Part shown: positions 22,541 through 32,448 of the stretch, piece by piece
Numbering within the stretch: position 1 is the first letter of the stretch
Layout of the letters: the number at the start of each line of letters is the position of its first letter
Origin: Tanypteryx hageni
Taxonomy: Eukaryota; Arthropoda; Insecta; Odonata; Petaluridae
NCBI GenBank assembly: GCA_028673005.1
Contig: CM054116.1
Location: forward strand, 149,169,173-149,233,172
Direction: 5' to 3'
Length of the DNA: 64,000 nt
Program-made: the position numbers and the translations under genes
The notes under the pieces: model-generated
Database searches by the model: none
What the model saw: only the letters and a program-made list of their open reading frames with translations
Told to the model about the DNA's origin: nothing

Positions 22541-23285
22541 CAGGTATCCCCCGATTTACACGAGAGATGCGTTCCTGGAAATTGTCGCATAAAGCTAAAG
22601 CACTTAAATCAAAAGTAATTTTTCTATTTAAAATAATGTGATAGGCATTATTTACGTTCCTGACTAGATGCCTTGTACTTACAAATGTCTTCAAATTTGA
22701 TTCATTGAATGTTTTATGCCCTAAAAATAAGGTGATGGGCATTATTTACGTTCCTGACTAAATGCTCACTACTTACAAATGTCTTCCAATTCGATTCAAT
22801 GAGCATTTTATGCTTTAAGGTTTGTGGAACATTATCCGTCGATCTTATCAATTTGTACTAATGAATAACGCACGTAGGCATATAAAATATTCATAGAAAC
22901 ATCACAAGTATAAACTGAAGAAAGAAAAGAACAAAATTCAATACAAAATATTAAATAATCATTTCTAATTATTTAATACGTATGGAGATTTCATAAAAAA
23001 CTGTGCTCTGTGTTTGGGCTATGACATTGTGTTTCCCCTCAATGCTGCTTCTTCCTTTTCCTTCACCTCTCCTGCATCTCCGACTGCCACCATAATACAT
23101 ACAAGCTATACAGGTACAGATGGTATTGGTAAATGACAAATGAGCACGGTGCATCTTGTGCAATAATTAAATAAAATATGGGTATGGTCATAAGAATAAA
23201 ATCGCATTAAACCGAATACGTGATGCAGAAATTGAAAAATGGTAGTAAAACCAAAATCAGTCATGCGTAAATCGGGGTATACCTG
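22541..23285. mobile_element. MITE with CAGGTATCCCC-type ends and TA flanks (745 bp)
   Basis: The left end CAGGTATCCCCCGATTTAC and the right end, which as reverse complement reads CAGGTATACCCCGATTTAC, are near-identical inverted repeats. TA lies on both outer sides (22539-22540 and 23286-23287), the hallmark of Tc1/mariner-superfamily insertion. It shares its ends with the smaller element at 17444. There is no transposase inside, so it depends on an autonomous relative. Confidence 0.85.
22638..22825. repeat. 94-bp tandem duplication inside the MITE
   Basis: Two adjacent diverged units start GTGATAGGCATTATTTACG (22638) and GTGATGGGCATTATTTACG (22732), giving a 94-base period. It lies within the left part of the MITE. 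Confidence 0.85.
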
Positions 23286-24439
23286 TATTCATAATTTACT
23301 CCACAGATCAACACAATGATATAGTAATATCATTACAATAATTACAACAATTATAGCATCAATTCATCATAACAATTTAATTACAAATGTTGTTGCAACA
23401 CTACATTCATCTTTTACATCACTTCACTATAATCTTTTATCTCTTCATCATAACATCACTTCATCTCATCACTACATAGTATTTATGTCAGTACAACTCC
23501 TTATATGTCCACATTATAATGTCCTTACCGTTCTTAAGTTAGGTTATGATGGTTATCCCTTCATTATTATATCATTTATCTGAGATTGACACTGTAATTA
23601 TAATACACCACCTTTTTGCTGTGCTTGCGGTTTGCAAATTTGCACTTCGCGGCAACATTTTTATGACCATTATTTCTGTTTGGCGCAGATTGTTTGCATT
23701 TTGCATCATGCATTTGCAATGCCAACAGGTGGAACTCCCTCAACTTTTTTGTTTCCAAGTTTAGTTTAAACTTTGGCACCCTAAAAAAGGACTTATCATT
23801 ATTATATTGTATTTATAACACACATTATTAGCAGTTTTTGAAATAAACAAATGTGATAACTCTTGACTTAATTATTTTGTTGCTCACAATCAGAACTTCA
23901 TGACCAAAACCGCTATTTTCGTTGATGAAACTAGTTTATAATTAAAAAAACACCATTTTGGAATGTAAGGTTTTTATTTGTTATTATCTTTGTATTTTGA
24001 ACATAATTTAAGGAAATGTTATTTTGTTTAGTTAGGTTTTCATTTTTTATTACGAATTTTTAATAAAGATCTAAGAATTGTTATCATCTTGTAACGTAAG
24101 AATTTTTGCCGCATAATGTGAACGTGTTTACTAAAAGAAATGTTGCCACTTTAATGCATCATTTTTATTTTTGTGACCTATTTGGAACAATTAAAAGAAA
24201 TGTTACCACTTCATAATGCTAGTGTTTTTTGTGACTTGGAAATGTTTGTTGCAGAACCTAAGAAAACATCCGTGCATCATTTACTCAACATTCCATTTCA
24301 GTAGTTCATCAATTTAAATTAATGAATTTCCTTGGAATGAGCAAAAGAAGATTAGAATCACATGCAAAAATGTGCTTCAGATAAATTGTACAAGTGCCAA
24401 AAGAAATGGAATAGTTTTTTAATGCTTGGTTTTCATTTT
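23286..24439. other. Unassigned intronic stretch
   Basis: AT-rich sequence without recognised genes. A mosaic of short phrases such as GAAATGTTACCACTT repeats at about 24140 and 24200, suggesting old local duplication. Confidence 0.35.
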
Positions 24440-24935
24440 CTATTATGCATTTTGAAGATAATTAAAATAATTTTTTTCATTTTACGATGCTAGGTTTTCA
24501 TTTGCTCTTATGTTGCTGTAACATATTCTCTTATTTTCTGTTAACCCTTGCAATGCAGAAGTAATTATTTGGCTAGTTCCCTTAACAGTGTCAGTTATCC
24601 AGGAAAAAATGGCAGCCTGGAATAGGATTTGGAGGTTATTTCAAAAGAGCAGGGATATTCCTGCTTGCCACAGTAGAAAGAAATGTTTTTTGGTAGCCGT
24701 GGGATAAATCCGCTTTCCACAGTCAATAGGCATGAAGGTCCGAGTGGATATATCCGCTTGTTGCAGCAAAATGGTTAAACTGCATTATTTATGATAAAAA
24801 AGTGAATTTTTTAGGTTGACTGGGAGCCGTACACCCATAACAACATTGCATCTTCTGGGAAAATAGGACTTGCATTTTGCGTCAGTTTTCTGGAACTAAT
24901 TATTCACGAAGTTGAAAAAGGTGGTGTATTGTATA
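24440..24935 (+). repeat. Dispersed repeat family Y, copy interrupted by a MITE
   Basis: The flanks (about 24440-24544 and 24775-24935) match the reverse complement of 37655-37800 continuously, including the phrases ACTGCATTATTTATGATAAA and GCTAGGTTTTCATTTGCT. The intervening 230 bases are absent at 37.7 kb. Class of the repeat is unknown. Confidence 0.7.
24545..24774. mobile_element. piggyBac-like MITE with TTAA duplication, supported by an empty site
   Basis: Flanked by TTAA at 24541-24544 and 24775-24778. It starts CCCTTGCAATGCAG, and the right end read inward starts CCATTTTGCTGC. The related repeat copy at 37.7 kb has one TTAA (37718-37721) at the corresponding place and no insert, which is direct evidence for a mobile insertion with TTAA duplication. 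Confidence 0.82.
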
Positions 24936-24948
24936 TCTAAACCACTGG

Positions 24949-25150
24949 TTCTCAACCTTTTGTTGCTTGTGGCACACTTTGGATATTCATTTTTTTGCAA
25001 CACACTGGAATTAGATTTCAATAAAGAACTAGGATTTATCATAAAAATACATACATTTTATATTATGTCATATGTGTAATCGACCAAGTTAAGTTATGAT
25101 ATCGTATGAAGTTTTGTTAAAAATCTATTTTAAAATCTTACTTAATGTGA
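24949..25150. mobile_element. hAT-like terminal sequence
   Basis: CACTGGTTCTCAACCTTTTG at about 24944-24963, followed by a GTGGCACACTTTGG phrase, resembles the start of non-autonomous hAT elements. No opposite terminus was found, so extent is uncertain. Confidence 0.35.
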
Positions 25151-25159
25151 CACTTCAGC

Positions 25160-25975
25160 TTAGCGTTTTCTTATGATTGAACTGATATTAAGATGTATCT
25201 GTGATAAGCAAACTCTCATTTCACCTTCAATTAAGTTGAGCCATTTCCTTTTTCTGCATTTAATGTTTGTGTCAAGAACCTCAACCCACACAGATAGGAT
25301 GTAGAAAACTGCATCAAAACTGTGAATTGATGATTAAACTCTGACCGTATACAAAAGGAATTTAGGATGAAGAACAGAGCGCTAAATATGTATTTCGAGG
25401 GCCAAGCTCTCATCATCAGTAGCTGCTGTTGAGTGAGGTGTGTTAGTTGATGTACATTAATTTAAACCATTGTCCATTGGTGAGAAAGTGAAAGTGGGTA
25501 GGAGAGGAGTGGGAGGGGGAGGAGGGGAAGAGGAAACAGACTGTAGAGGGGGGGGGGGGTAAGGTACTGGGCCGCAATCGATATTCATAATGGTTTTTTT
25601 GAATTGGTTAATGAAAAGACTCGTAGGCATCTAATTCATTTTCTTCGCATATTGATTATAACAGTGTTAAATTCTGGATGATGATAGGATGGTTGTTTCC
25701 TTAAATATGGGTGGCTTCGCTCGAATTGTTAATCCTGTTATGTATAAAGTGTGCTAAGTGGTCTTTGAAGCGTGTTTCTAAGTTATGTTTTATCTTTCCT
25801 ATATATATCCTATCGCATGTTCCACAAAAAAATCATGTAAATTCCGGATTTTTGCGAAGGAGCTACTTTGTCTTTTTGGTTGTGAAGAAGGCTCGGGAGT
25901 ATTTTGTTGTTGACTTGTACTGTTTTAAAATCGTGTTCTGAAAAAATACTACTGAGCCTATTGGTGGGGCCGGGA
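25160..25975 (-). pseudogene. Penelope-like element remnant: GIY-YIG endonuclease and 3' end
   Basis: The minus strand of about 25850-25730 reads FFCGTCDRIYIGKIKHNLETRF, then KDHLAHFIHNRIN, the core of the GIY-YIG endonuclease that lies C-terminal to the RT in Penelope-like elements. Frameshifts and stops are present. It is followed downstream on the same strand by a run of C (25550-25559 on the minus strand) and a hammerhead-like core at about 25419-25384. This order, coding region then hammerhead-containing terminus, is expected for this class. It belongs to a different family from the fragments at 31 and 39 kb. Confidence 0.72.
25384..25419 (-). ncRNA. Hammerhead-like ribozyme core, canonical CTGATGA and GAAA
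   Basis: Minus strand: CTGATGA (25419-25413), one T, an imperfect hairpin GAGAGC/GCCCTC with one mismatch, GAAA (25396-25393), then the near-palindrome AAATACATATTT followed by A. All invariant core bases I know for hammerheads are present. Pairing of stem I was not resolved by eye. It sits downstream of the GIY-YIG remnant, the known location of such ribozymes in Penelope-like elements. Confidence 0.55.
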
Positions 25976-26074
25976 GCAAACGATATTATAATGTATTTTG
26001 AATTTTTGGTGTTATTATTTGTGAGTGTTGTGTGATTTTTGACATGGAGTTGGTGTTTATGTTTTCATAATTTT

Positions 26075-26385
26075 ACTTGCTCCATATACAAAGTATGGAG
26101 AAAGTATTGCATTCATGAAAAAAATCGAATTCGAGGTTTCAACAAAAATACGTTTTAATGTTCCCTGGACATGTTTTGACTATTTTCTCGATGATGTCTG
26201 TGCATGTGTGTCTCTGACCCGAATTTTGTGGATGCTCTAACTCAAAAACTATTAAACAGGTCAATGCAAAATTTTATATTTGACATTTTTGTTGATGGGA
26301 GAAGAACTGATTAATTTTTGATAAACATCGGTCTACCGGAAGTGGGTGTATATTCTTGTCACTTATTCATCATATAAGCATATAT
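26075..26385 (+). repeat. Dispersed repeat family X, opposite orientation
   Basis: Begins with a hairpin GCTCCATATACAAAGTATGGAG near 26078 and continues through the family block as the complement of the copies at 2200, 14585 and 19952. It ends close to the start of the Penelope-like fragment at about 26390. Confidence 0.72.
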
Positions 26386-26389
26386 ATAT

Positions 26390-26892
26390 ATCCACTACAA
26401 TGTAAGGGTTATTCACTCCTTACCCATTGACACTCCTGCCCGCCTTCTCCGACACTGGGAACTAGCCCATATACATCTTCTTGAATCTTTCTCCCCGCCT
26501 GGCCTCAACCTCCGCCAACCCTATTAGCACCCTTACAATGTTTCTTCAGTTACATTGTAGCTGTTCGCGCATTACCTTACCACACTCCCTCCTTATTGGA
26601 TATCACCATTCCCACTCCCTGCCTCCTCCAATCATCAACCTTCCTACATTACCCTGTCGTACCCTGCCCAGTGTGTCACTTTTAGTTACTCTCTCTTCTT
26701 TACTGACGAAGGGCTTGGGCCCGAAAAGCTTACATTTTGTGTGTGTGTGTGTTATTTTATGTTAGTTTACGTGTGTCTCTTTGACATCCCCAGCAGCCTG
26801 CCAACTTGGTCCTCAAATTGGTAAGTGTTCACTGGGCTTCCTTCAACACCTTGTTGCCACCCTCATCAGTACCTTTCCTCTACCTTTAGTTA

Positions 26893-26894
<2 letters not shown>
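26390..26894 (+). mobile_element. Penelope-like element 3' portion (family P)
   Basis: From about 26429 the sequence matches the last coding part of the fragment at 39842 onward (CACTCCTGCC..TTCTCCGACACTGGGAACTA). It runs on through the hammerhead-like core and the shared terminal module, ending TTAGTTAA before a long TA run. It ties the terminal module to a Penelope-like coding region. Coding frames are broken. Confidence 0.75.
26703..26732 (+). ncRNA. Hammerhead-like ribozyme core, best copy of Penelope family P
   Basis: CTGACGA (26703-26709), one A, stem GGGC (26711-26714) with GCCC (26719-26722) and a TTGG loop, GAAA (26723-26726), and the palindrome AAGCTT (26726-26731) followed by A, a permitted cleavage-site base. 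This is the only copy in family P that keeps GAAA together with a perfect stem II. The short palindromic stem III suggests it would act as a dimer, as proposed for minimal hammerheads; inference only. Confidence 0.55.
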
Positions 26895-26961
<67 letters not shown>

Positions 26962-26985
26962 TATGTGTGTGTGTGTGTGCATGCA
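26895..26985. repeat. (TA)n followed by (GT)n microsatellite
   Basis: About 60 bases of TA, then GTGTGTGTGTGTG and a short CA-rich run, at the junction between the Penelope-like 3' end and the jerky/Tigger fragment. Confidence 0.95.
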
Positions 26986-26999
26986 CATGCACACACGCA

Positions 27000-27940
27000 C
27001 GCACACCGATACTGGAAGATTTTGAGCCAAGTCGAACAAGCTGTCTAGTTCTGGCTCTTCTTCAATTTCACTTTCAGTTTCCAAAATTTTTTGCCAAGAT
27101 TTGATCAATGTTTATGGCTTGATGTCTCTTCAGGCCTCTGCCCCCCACTAAGTGACATCTTTTATCGATATCATTTTAAGGCATTCTTGAACGCTCTTGC
27201 CTTCTTCAATGCCTTCTAGGAGATGTTTCATCAGTCATCTGTAATTTCTTTTAATTGTTTCCACCACGCGTTGGTCTAATGGCTGAATTAGAGGAGTGAC
27301 ATTAGGCGGCAGGAAAATGGCTTTTATTTCGCCACTTGTTAATTCCTCAGCATCTGGATGGGATGGAGCATTGCCAAGCAATAGCAACACTTTCTGAGGA
27401 AATTTTTTTCTTTCAAGAACTTATGTGTTCTCGGGACAAATTCATCAAAAAACCAAGTCTTTAAAAGTGTCAAGTCCACACTTTTTTGGTTGTTATTGTA
27501 CACAGGCAAACTAGATACCCAAACGTTCTTAAATGCTCGAGGAATTTTCGACTTTCCAACAAGCATTAATCTCAGCTTATGAGTACCAGTGGCATTCGAA
27601 CAGGCCAATATGGTAACTCTCTCCTTACTTCTTTTGTACCCTGGAGCCACTTTTTATTCTCGCGCTGCCAGGGTTTTTGTAGTAAACATCTTAAAATTCA
27701 TAGCAGTTATAAATTTGGTCGAGACTCGGATCCTTATCTTTAATAAGCTGATTTAATTTATTTTTGAATTTCGAAACTTTCTCGCAATCAGCAGATAATT
27801 TTTCTCCACAAATACTTAACTGTCGTATGCCATACCTTTTCTTCCAATGGTCCAACCAACCTGTGCTTGCGTTAAATTCTTCTACTTCCTCATTGAACAG
27901 TTTTTGAAATTCTAGTGCTTTTAGCTGCAACATAGGTCAG
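27000..27940 (-). pseudogene. Jerky/Tigger-type transposase fragment
   Basis: The minus strand from about 27933 reads FQKLFNEEVEEFNASTGWLDHWKKRYGIRQL in two steps, the second HTH region. It continues with TKTLAA, APGYKRSKERVTILACSNATGTHKL and KSKIPRAFKNV of the DDE core. Near 27310-27250 it gives LPPNVTPLIQPLDQ, the block with the third acidic residue. The part with the first catalytic Asp appears deleted, and several stops are present. The element lacks its N-terminal HTH start and its ends. It is a different family from the Tigger at 7759. Confidence 0.8.
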
Positions 27941-29366
27941 AAATTGGGCTCCCTTTTCCATGCAACTGGCTAAACCAGGGCTGGCCAACCTTATCTAGCT
28001 GGCGTGTTAAAATTAACCTAATAAGAGTAAATTTGCCTCTTTGTGTGACAGTAGCATAAAGAAATGTTATCTGGGTCTATTCTTACAATGTAGCATATAG
28101 TATGTCTTTTCCCACACTGGAAAAAATTTATGTTATTTGATTCAAATGATATATTGATAACAAAGTACAAAATATAGTTTTTTTATCGAATTATTAGAGT
28201 GAATCCCACATCTTCTAGACTTTACAAATAATATAAAACGCTAACGAAAAATAAGATCCATTAATGGATAATGTTATCTTTAGTGGAGGTGGTACTCTCT
28301 AAAAACATTAGGTATCTCATGAAAAACCATTGTACGTGAAAATGATTTAATAAATGACATGAATGAAGTAATGAAGAAGATGCATGACATGAACGGACTA
28401 ATCCTAGGCATCAACCTCTGTTTGTCTCCGTAAGTTTTCTACGTAATATGGGGTTAGCCTTTGCCGGCAACAATGCCATTTCCTCTTTTATTCACAATAA
28501 TACATTTCGCTCTCCTTCAGAGTAACAATAGCCGTAATGTGATTACCTTGGGTATGCATTAATCGTGTTAAGTGGCATTGTTGAAGAGAATGGCTTGATC
28601 ATGGAAAATGTACAGAATATTAGTTGCACAAAATTAATACATTCACTGCTATGACATCCAAATGATCTTATGTCTTCCGGGAGAGGTAAAAGACTGTTTT
28701 CTGTCATTGTTCCATTTTAAGGAACATCTTTCAGATTTCTCACTTTGGCATTTCTTATAATCAAGGCCATGTTAAGTTTAAATTTGATTCCATGTTAAAT
28801 TCAATAATATTTGTAGTCTTGATGTTATTTAAGTATCATTTTTGAACTTATTATGAAATACTATTCTTAAACGATGTTAATATATCGCACGAGAAGTGAT
28901 TTCTTACTTGGCGCACATAATTCCAAATGCAATTTCTCTTGAAAGTTGGTTGAGCCCTTTTGGGAAAGGTCATGCTGTGTAGAAGACTTTTACTAACCGC
29001 TTGTTATCGCATATCTCGATAAATAAACAAGATACTGTCAAAAAATCAATTTTCATGGAGGCATTTACGTTAGATTAATGACGTTACCAAGGAGACAGCA
29101 CCAAATATGGTTTATGTAACTACAGCCAAGCATGGGTACAAATCTAATGCAACTTTGTCCAAAGTTTCATCTCCCCTTATCAAAAGGGAAAGACACTATG
29201 GCATGGTTTCTAGGATACCACATGGAGTGCCAAAAAAAACGTTCGGTTGCCATAGCTCTGTAACCATGGAGATTCGGACACGTTTACAGGAACTTTTTTG
29301 CTTGGAATGATGTTTTTCACATGTGGGTGAATTTATGCAGTAGTGTTTTGAAACACCCTGTATATA
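27941..29366. other. Unassigned intronic stretch with a possible hAT-like end
   Basis: CCAGGGCTGGCCAACCTTATC at about 27974 resembles a hAT-type terminus, but no partner was found. The rest shows no gene or known repeat. Confidence 0.35.
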
Positions 29367-30420
29367 TCATCATCATCATCGGTAGTCTGTCCGTTGACAG
29401 GTCCGTGAATATTTATGGTTAAACCTGGTTCTCCATTTACTCCTATTTTCTGCTGTCCTCTTCATATCTTGTTAACTCTCTTTCGCTTTTGAATCATCTA
29501 TCAGCTGAAATCTTTTCCTACCTCTTTCCCTTTTCCCATCTAGTTTTCCTTCTAACACATCTTTAATCATACTCTCTCTCCTCAGGTAATGTCCAACCCA
29601 GTTTGCCTTCCTCTTTCTAAGGTTCTGTATAATCATTCGCTTCTCTCCTATTCTTCGTAGCACTTCATCGTTTTTCATCCTATCCGTCCATTTCATCTTC
29701 AGCATTCTCCTTCAAGTCCACATTTCAAAGCTTTCCAAGTATTTTATGTCATTTTTCCTTAGTGTCCATGATTCTGCCCCGTACAAAGCTATACTCCATA
29801 CATAGCATTTTATGAACTTCTTGTGGATATCTTCCCTTATATTCCCTGTAGGTAGGTGTTTCTTTCTTCTGAAATCCGCTTTTGCATTTCCTATTCTAGT
29901 CCTGATCTCATCCATACATTTTGCTTCTATTGTTATGATGCTTCCAAGGTATTTATAGTCTGAAACTTATTCTAAAGGTTTTCCTTCAATACCTATGTTC
30001 AGAATCTCTTCTTTGCATGGTATTCGAATCATCTTGGATTTTTCTGTTTTTATTTCCATGCCGTATTTTCTACCTGTTATTACAACTCTATTAATCATTT
30101 TCAGGAGTCCCTCTTCCATTTTTACTAATAGTGCTTCATCATCTGCATATTTTACTGTTATTATAATCCATCCTCCAATTTTGAAATCTCCTGTGTCTTT
30201 TAACGCTTCTTGCATTAGACTTGCTCCATATATATTGAATAGGATCGGCTATAGGCAGCAGCTGTCTTACTCCTCTACCGATATTTACTCCGCAGGTGTC
30301 TGCATTCTCCAACCTGACCTTTACAACTTGATTCACATATAGATTCCTAATCAGTCACCTGTCCTTCCAGTCTACACATATCTTTTAATATCTTCATCAA
30401 CATTACCCAATTTACTCCAT
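29367..30420 (-). mobile_element. RTE-type LINE B, 5'-truncated copy with GAT-repeat tail
   Basis: The minus strand reads the last third of the RT, including a KYADDEALL box (about 30150), then LYGAESWTLRKND and a WTDRMKNDEVLRRIG tail. It ends in a (GAT)n tail at 29380-29367, typical for RTE elements. It is nearly the same sequence as the plus-strand copy at 36620-37481, so the two form an inverted pair about 6-7 kb apart. Stops and frameshifts occur. The 5' end at about 30420 is the truncation point. Confidence 0.82.
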
Positions 30421-30479
30421 CAAAGTTTGCACAAGAAATGTGCACATAAATGTAGGTAAATAACACAATGTTAAATGTA

Positions 30480-30632
30480 ATGTTAAAACCGAGCTGAAGA
30501 AGGAATCTCTCCAAAAGCTTCTACGTTATGTTTCTGTGTTGTTTTTAGTGTTATTTTACGTGTCTCTTTGACATCCCCAGGGCCTTGCCAACTTGAAGTT
30601 GCCCGATTGGTGAGTGTTTACTGGGCTTCCTC
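30480..30632 (+). mobile_element. Penelope-like terminal module (subfamily P2)
   Basis: Starts around the core GCTGAAGAAGG and shares ACGTGTCTCTTTGACATCCCC and ACTGGGCTTCC with family P, but is diverged and shortened. It ends in a TA run. It stands head to head with the minus-strand module at 30659-30898, making an inverted pair around the TA tract. Confidence 0.65.
30494..30520 (+). ncRNA. Degraded hammerhead-like core
   Basis: CTGAAGA (30494-30500), A, a weak stem GGA/TCC, then AAAA instead of GAAA, and AAGCTT followed by C. The missing G of GAAA makes activity unlikely. It is listed as part of the series. Confidence 0.3.
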
Positions 30633-30658
30633 ATATATATATATATATATATATATAT
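30633..30658. repeat. (TA)n microsatellite
   Basis: TA run between two oppositely oriented Penelope-like terminal modules. Confidence 0.95.
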
Positions 30659-30896
30659 AACAACTTACGGAAAAGGAAAGGTAAAATGAATATATGGATG
30701 TCAACAAGGTGTTGGGATGAGGAAACCCAGTGAGCACTCACCAATCAGACGACTTCAGGTTGGCGAGGCCCCGGGGATGTCGAAGCGACACACGTAAAAT
30801 AACACAAAAACACAGAAACATCACAAACGTAAAGCTTTCGGAACTACTACTTCTTCAGCTACAGAGAGAGAACTCATCCCAACACCTTGTTGACAT

Positions 30897-30898
<2 letters not shown>
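30659..30898 (-). mobile_element. Penelope-like terminal module (subfamily P2), inverted
   Basis: The minus strand contains the core CTGAAGAAGTAGTAG, GAAAGCTTTACG, a CGTGTGTCGCTTCGACATCC phrase and CTCACTGGGTTTCC, i.e. the same order as the other modules. It includes a TTGTTGACATCCATATA end copy on both sides of the segment. TA runs flank it on both sides. Confidence 0.65.
30832..30858 (-). ncRNA. Hammerhead-like core with poor stem II
   Basis: Minus strand: CTGAAGA (30858-30852), A, a 10-base segment with little pairing, GAAA (30839-30836) overlapping AAGCTT (30837-30832). Core strings are kept but stem II cannot form properly as read. Confidence 0.3.

Positions 30899-30930
<32 letters not shown>
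30899..30930. repeat. (TA)n microsatellite
   Basis: TA run separating the terminal module from the Penelope-like coding remnant on the right. Confidence 0.95.
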
Positions 30931-30934
<4 letters not shown>

Positions 30935-32165
30935 ATGGGATAGGTGATGTTGGTGGAGGGACTCAAGAAAGAACATGAGGGTAGGTGGATAGGGCAAGTG
31001 AGGCAGCGAGGTTTGCCACAGGTGTGAGACCCTAAGTCAACAGGCGTGGTAGAAGTGGGAAGTTCCTTCATCCACAAGATATTTCCCAAATTCGGGGGCA
31101 AAAAGGTTGGTAAAGAGGGACTGGTGGGAGGAAGAGGTAAGAATTGGTTGGGCAGCATGGAGGATTGTGTTGAGGACTTCGTGGATACCAGGAAGGAAAA
31201 GTGTCGTAAGAGTGAGTGGAGGGGTTGATGCAGGGATAGTGGGTGTGTGAGGATGGGATCTACTGTGGGTAGGCATCATCACCCTATGGATGTGGGAGGT
31301 AGTGGATTGGTGGGTGAAAGAGAGTGAAGGATGGGAGGAGAGGTGCGAGAGAAAGGAAAGGAGAGAGTCAGGTCCATGCGTCCAAATGAGGAAGACATCG
31401 TCGATGTATCTCAGCCACAAAAGTGGTCTGAGTGGTACGTTGAGGAAGAGTCTCTCCCACTCTCCAAGGTAAGAATTGGTGTAAGAAGGCGCCACTCGGG
31501 TGCCCATCGCAGTACCTCTAATTTGAAGGTAGTGATGCCCACCGAAGGGGAAGTTGTTTATTTTGAGCGCCATTTCGGCCAAGTATAATAAGAAATGTGA
31601 GGATGGTCTTGCGTTGGGTGTTCTAGATTCCAGGAGTTTTTTAAGGGCAGAGAGTCCATCATCGTGGGAGATGTTTGTCTAGAGGGAACAGACATCGATA
31701 GTGGCCAAAATGGTATTGGGTGGATGAGGAAAGGGGAGGTGTTTGAGGCGTTTGAGAAAGTGGTTAGTGTCTTGGTTGAAGGAAGGGAATTGACAAATGA
31801 GAGGTTGTAGGTGGGAGTCAACGAAGGCGGAGATGCGTTCTGTAGGGGAATTAAAGCTGGCAACAATGGGGTGGCCGGGGATGTTGGGTTTATGGTTTTT
31901 AGGGAGAAGATAGTGTTGGTGTGCGGGGTTTGTAGGGGATCATTAGAGCAAAGGCGGAATCGGGAAAGCCTTCCTGTTTTCCTGAGGAATGAAGGTAGGA
32001 TGAAATTTGGTAAGAGGGGTGGTCTGTGGGGTTGGAAGTAAGGTGATGGTAAAAGGTTTCGTCGGGAAGTTGGCACTCGGCTTCCTCGTTGTATTTGGTG
32101 TGATCCATGACAACCGTGATGATGCCCTTGTCTGCAGGGAGGATGATGATATTGTCAATATGTTT
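30931..32165 (-). pseudogene. Penelope-like element reverse transcriptase, internally deleted
   Basis: Minus-strand frames give Penelope-type RT landmarks: ADKGIITVVMD (about 32130), KNHKPNIPGHPIVASFNSPT (about 31900), LATIDVCSL followed by a stop where a Tyr is expected (motif A), GTAMGTRVAPSYTNSYLGE (about 31510, motif B) and WLRYIDDVFLIWTHG (about 31410, the catalytic YIDD). The text then jumps from THQSTTSHIH directly to RVMMPTHSRSHPHTP, which in the copy at 39.3 kb is preceded by about 45 residues that are missing here. The frame ends in the linker before the GIY-YIG domain. These elements copy themselves by target-primed reverse transcription. The copy is dead. Confidence 0.85.
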
Positions 32166-32182
32166 TAGTGTAGAAATATATA

Positions 32183-32446
32183 CTGATGGTGTAGTGGTTA
32201 GCGTGTCGGCTTTCTATTTCAAAGTTCGGGGGTTCAAACCCCTCGAATGGAGGTTTTATTAAAAAAAAACTATCATCAGTGCCTGGCATTAGGCAGCAGT
32301 ACTGTCAGTATGGTATAGAGCCGAAAACAAATGATTTTGGTTGGGTCTATATCCAATACAGCTGTAGGCGTGATCAGGACAATTTGAACGGCTACAGTAC
32401 TGCAATGTGGAAAGCAAGAGTGAAACTACCACATTACACTCCCTAG
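32183..32446 (+). mobile_element. tRNA-derived SINE
   Basis: TGGTGTAGTGGTTAGCGTGTC (about 32189) is a good A box region, and GGGGGTTCAAACCCC (about 32229) is a perfect B box. No acceptor stem can pair, and the sequence continues with a 180-base body, so this is a SINE rather than a tRNA gene. It ends next to the pogo element, whose left TA lies at 32447-32448. Confidence 0.75.
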
Positions 32447-32448
32447 TA

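Noticed and set aside
32183..32260. Possible tRNA gene with good A and B boxes
   Set aside because: The 5' and 3' ends of the tRNA-like part cannot pair as an acceptor stem, and the sequence continues into a SINE body.
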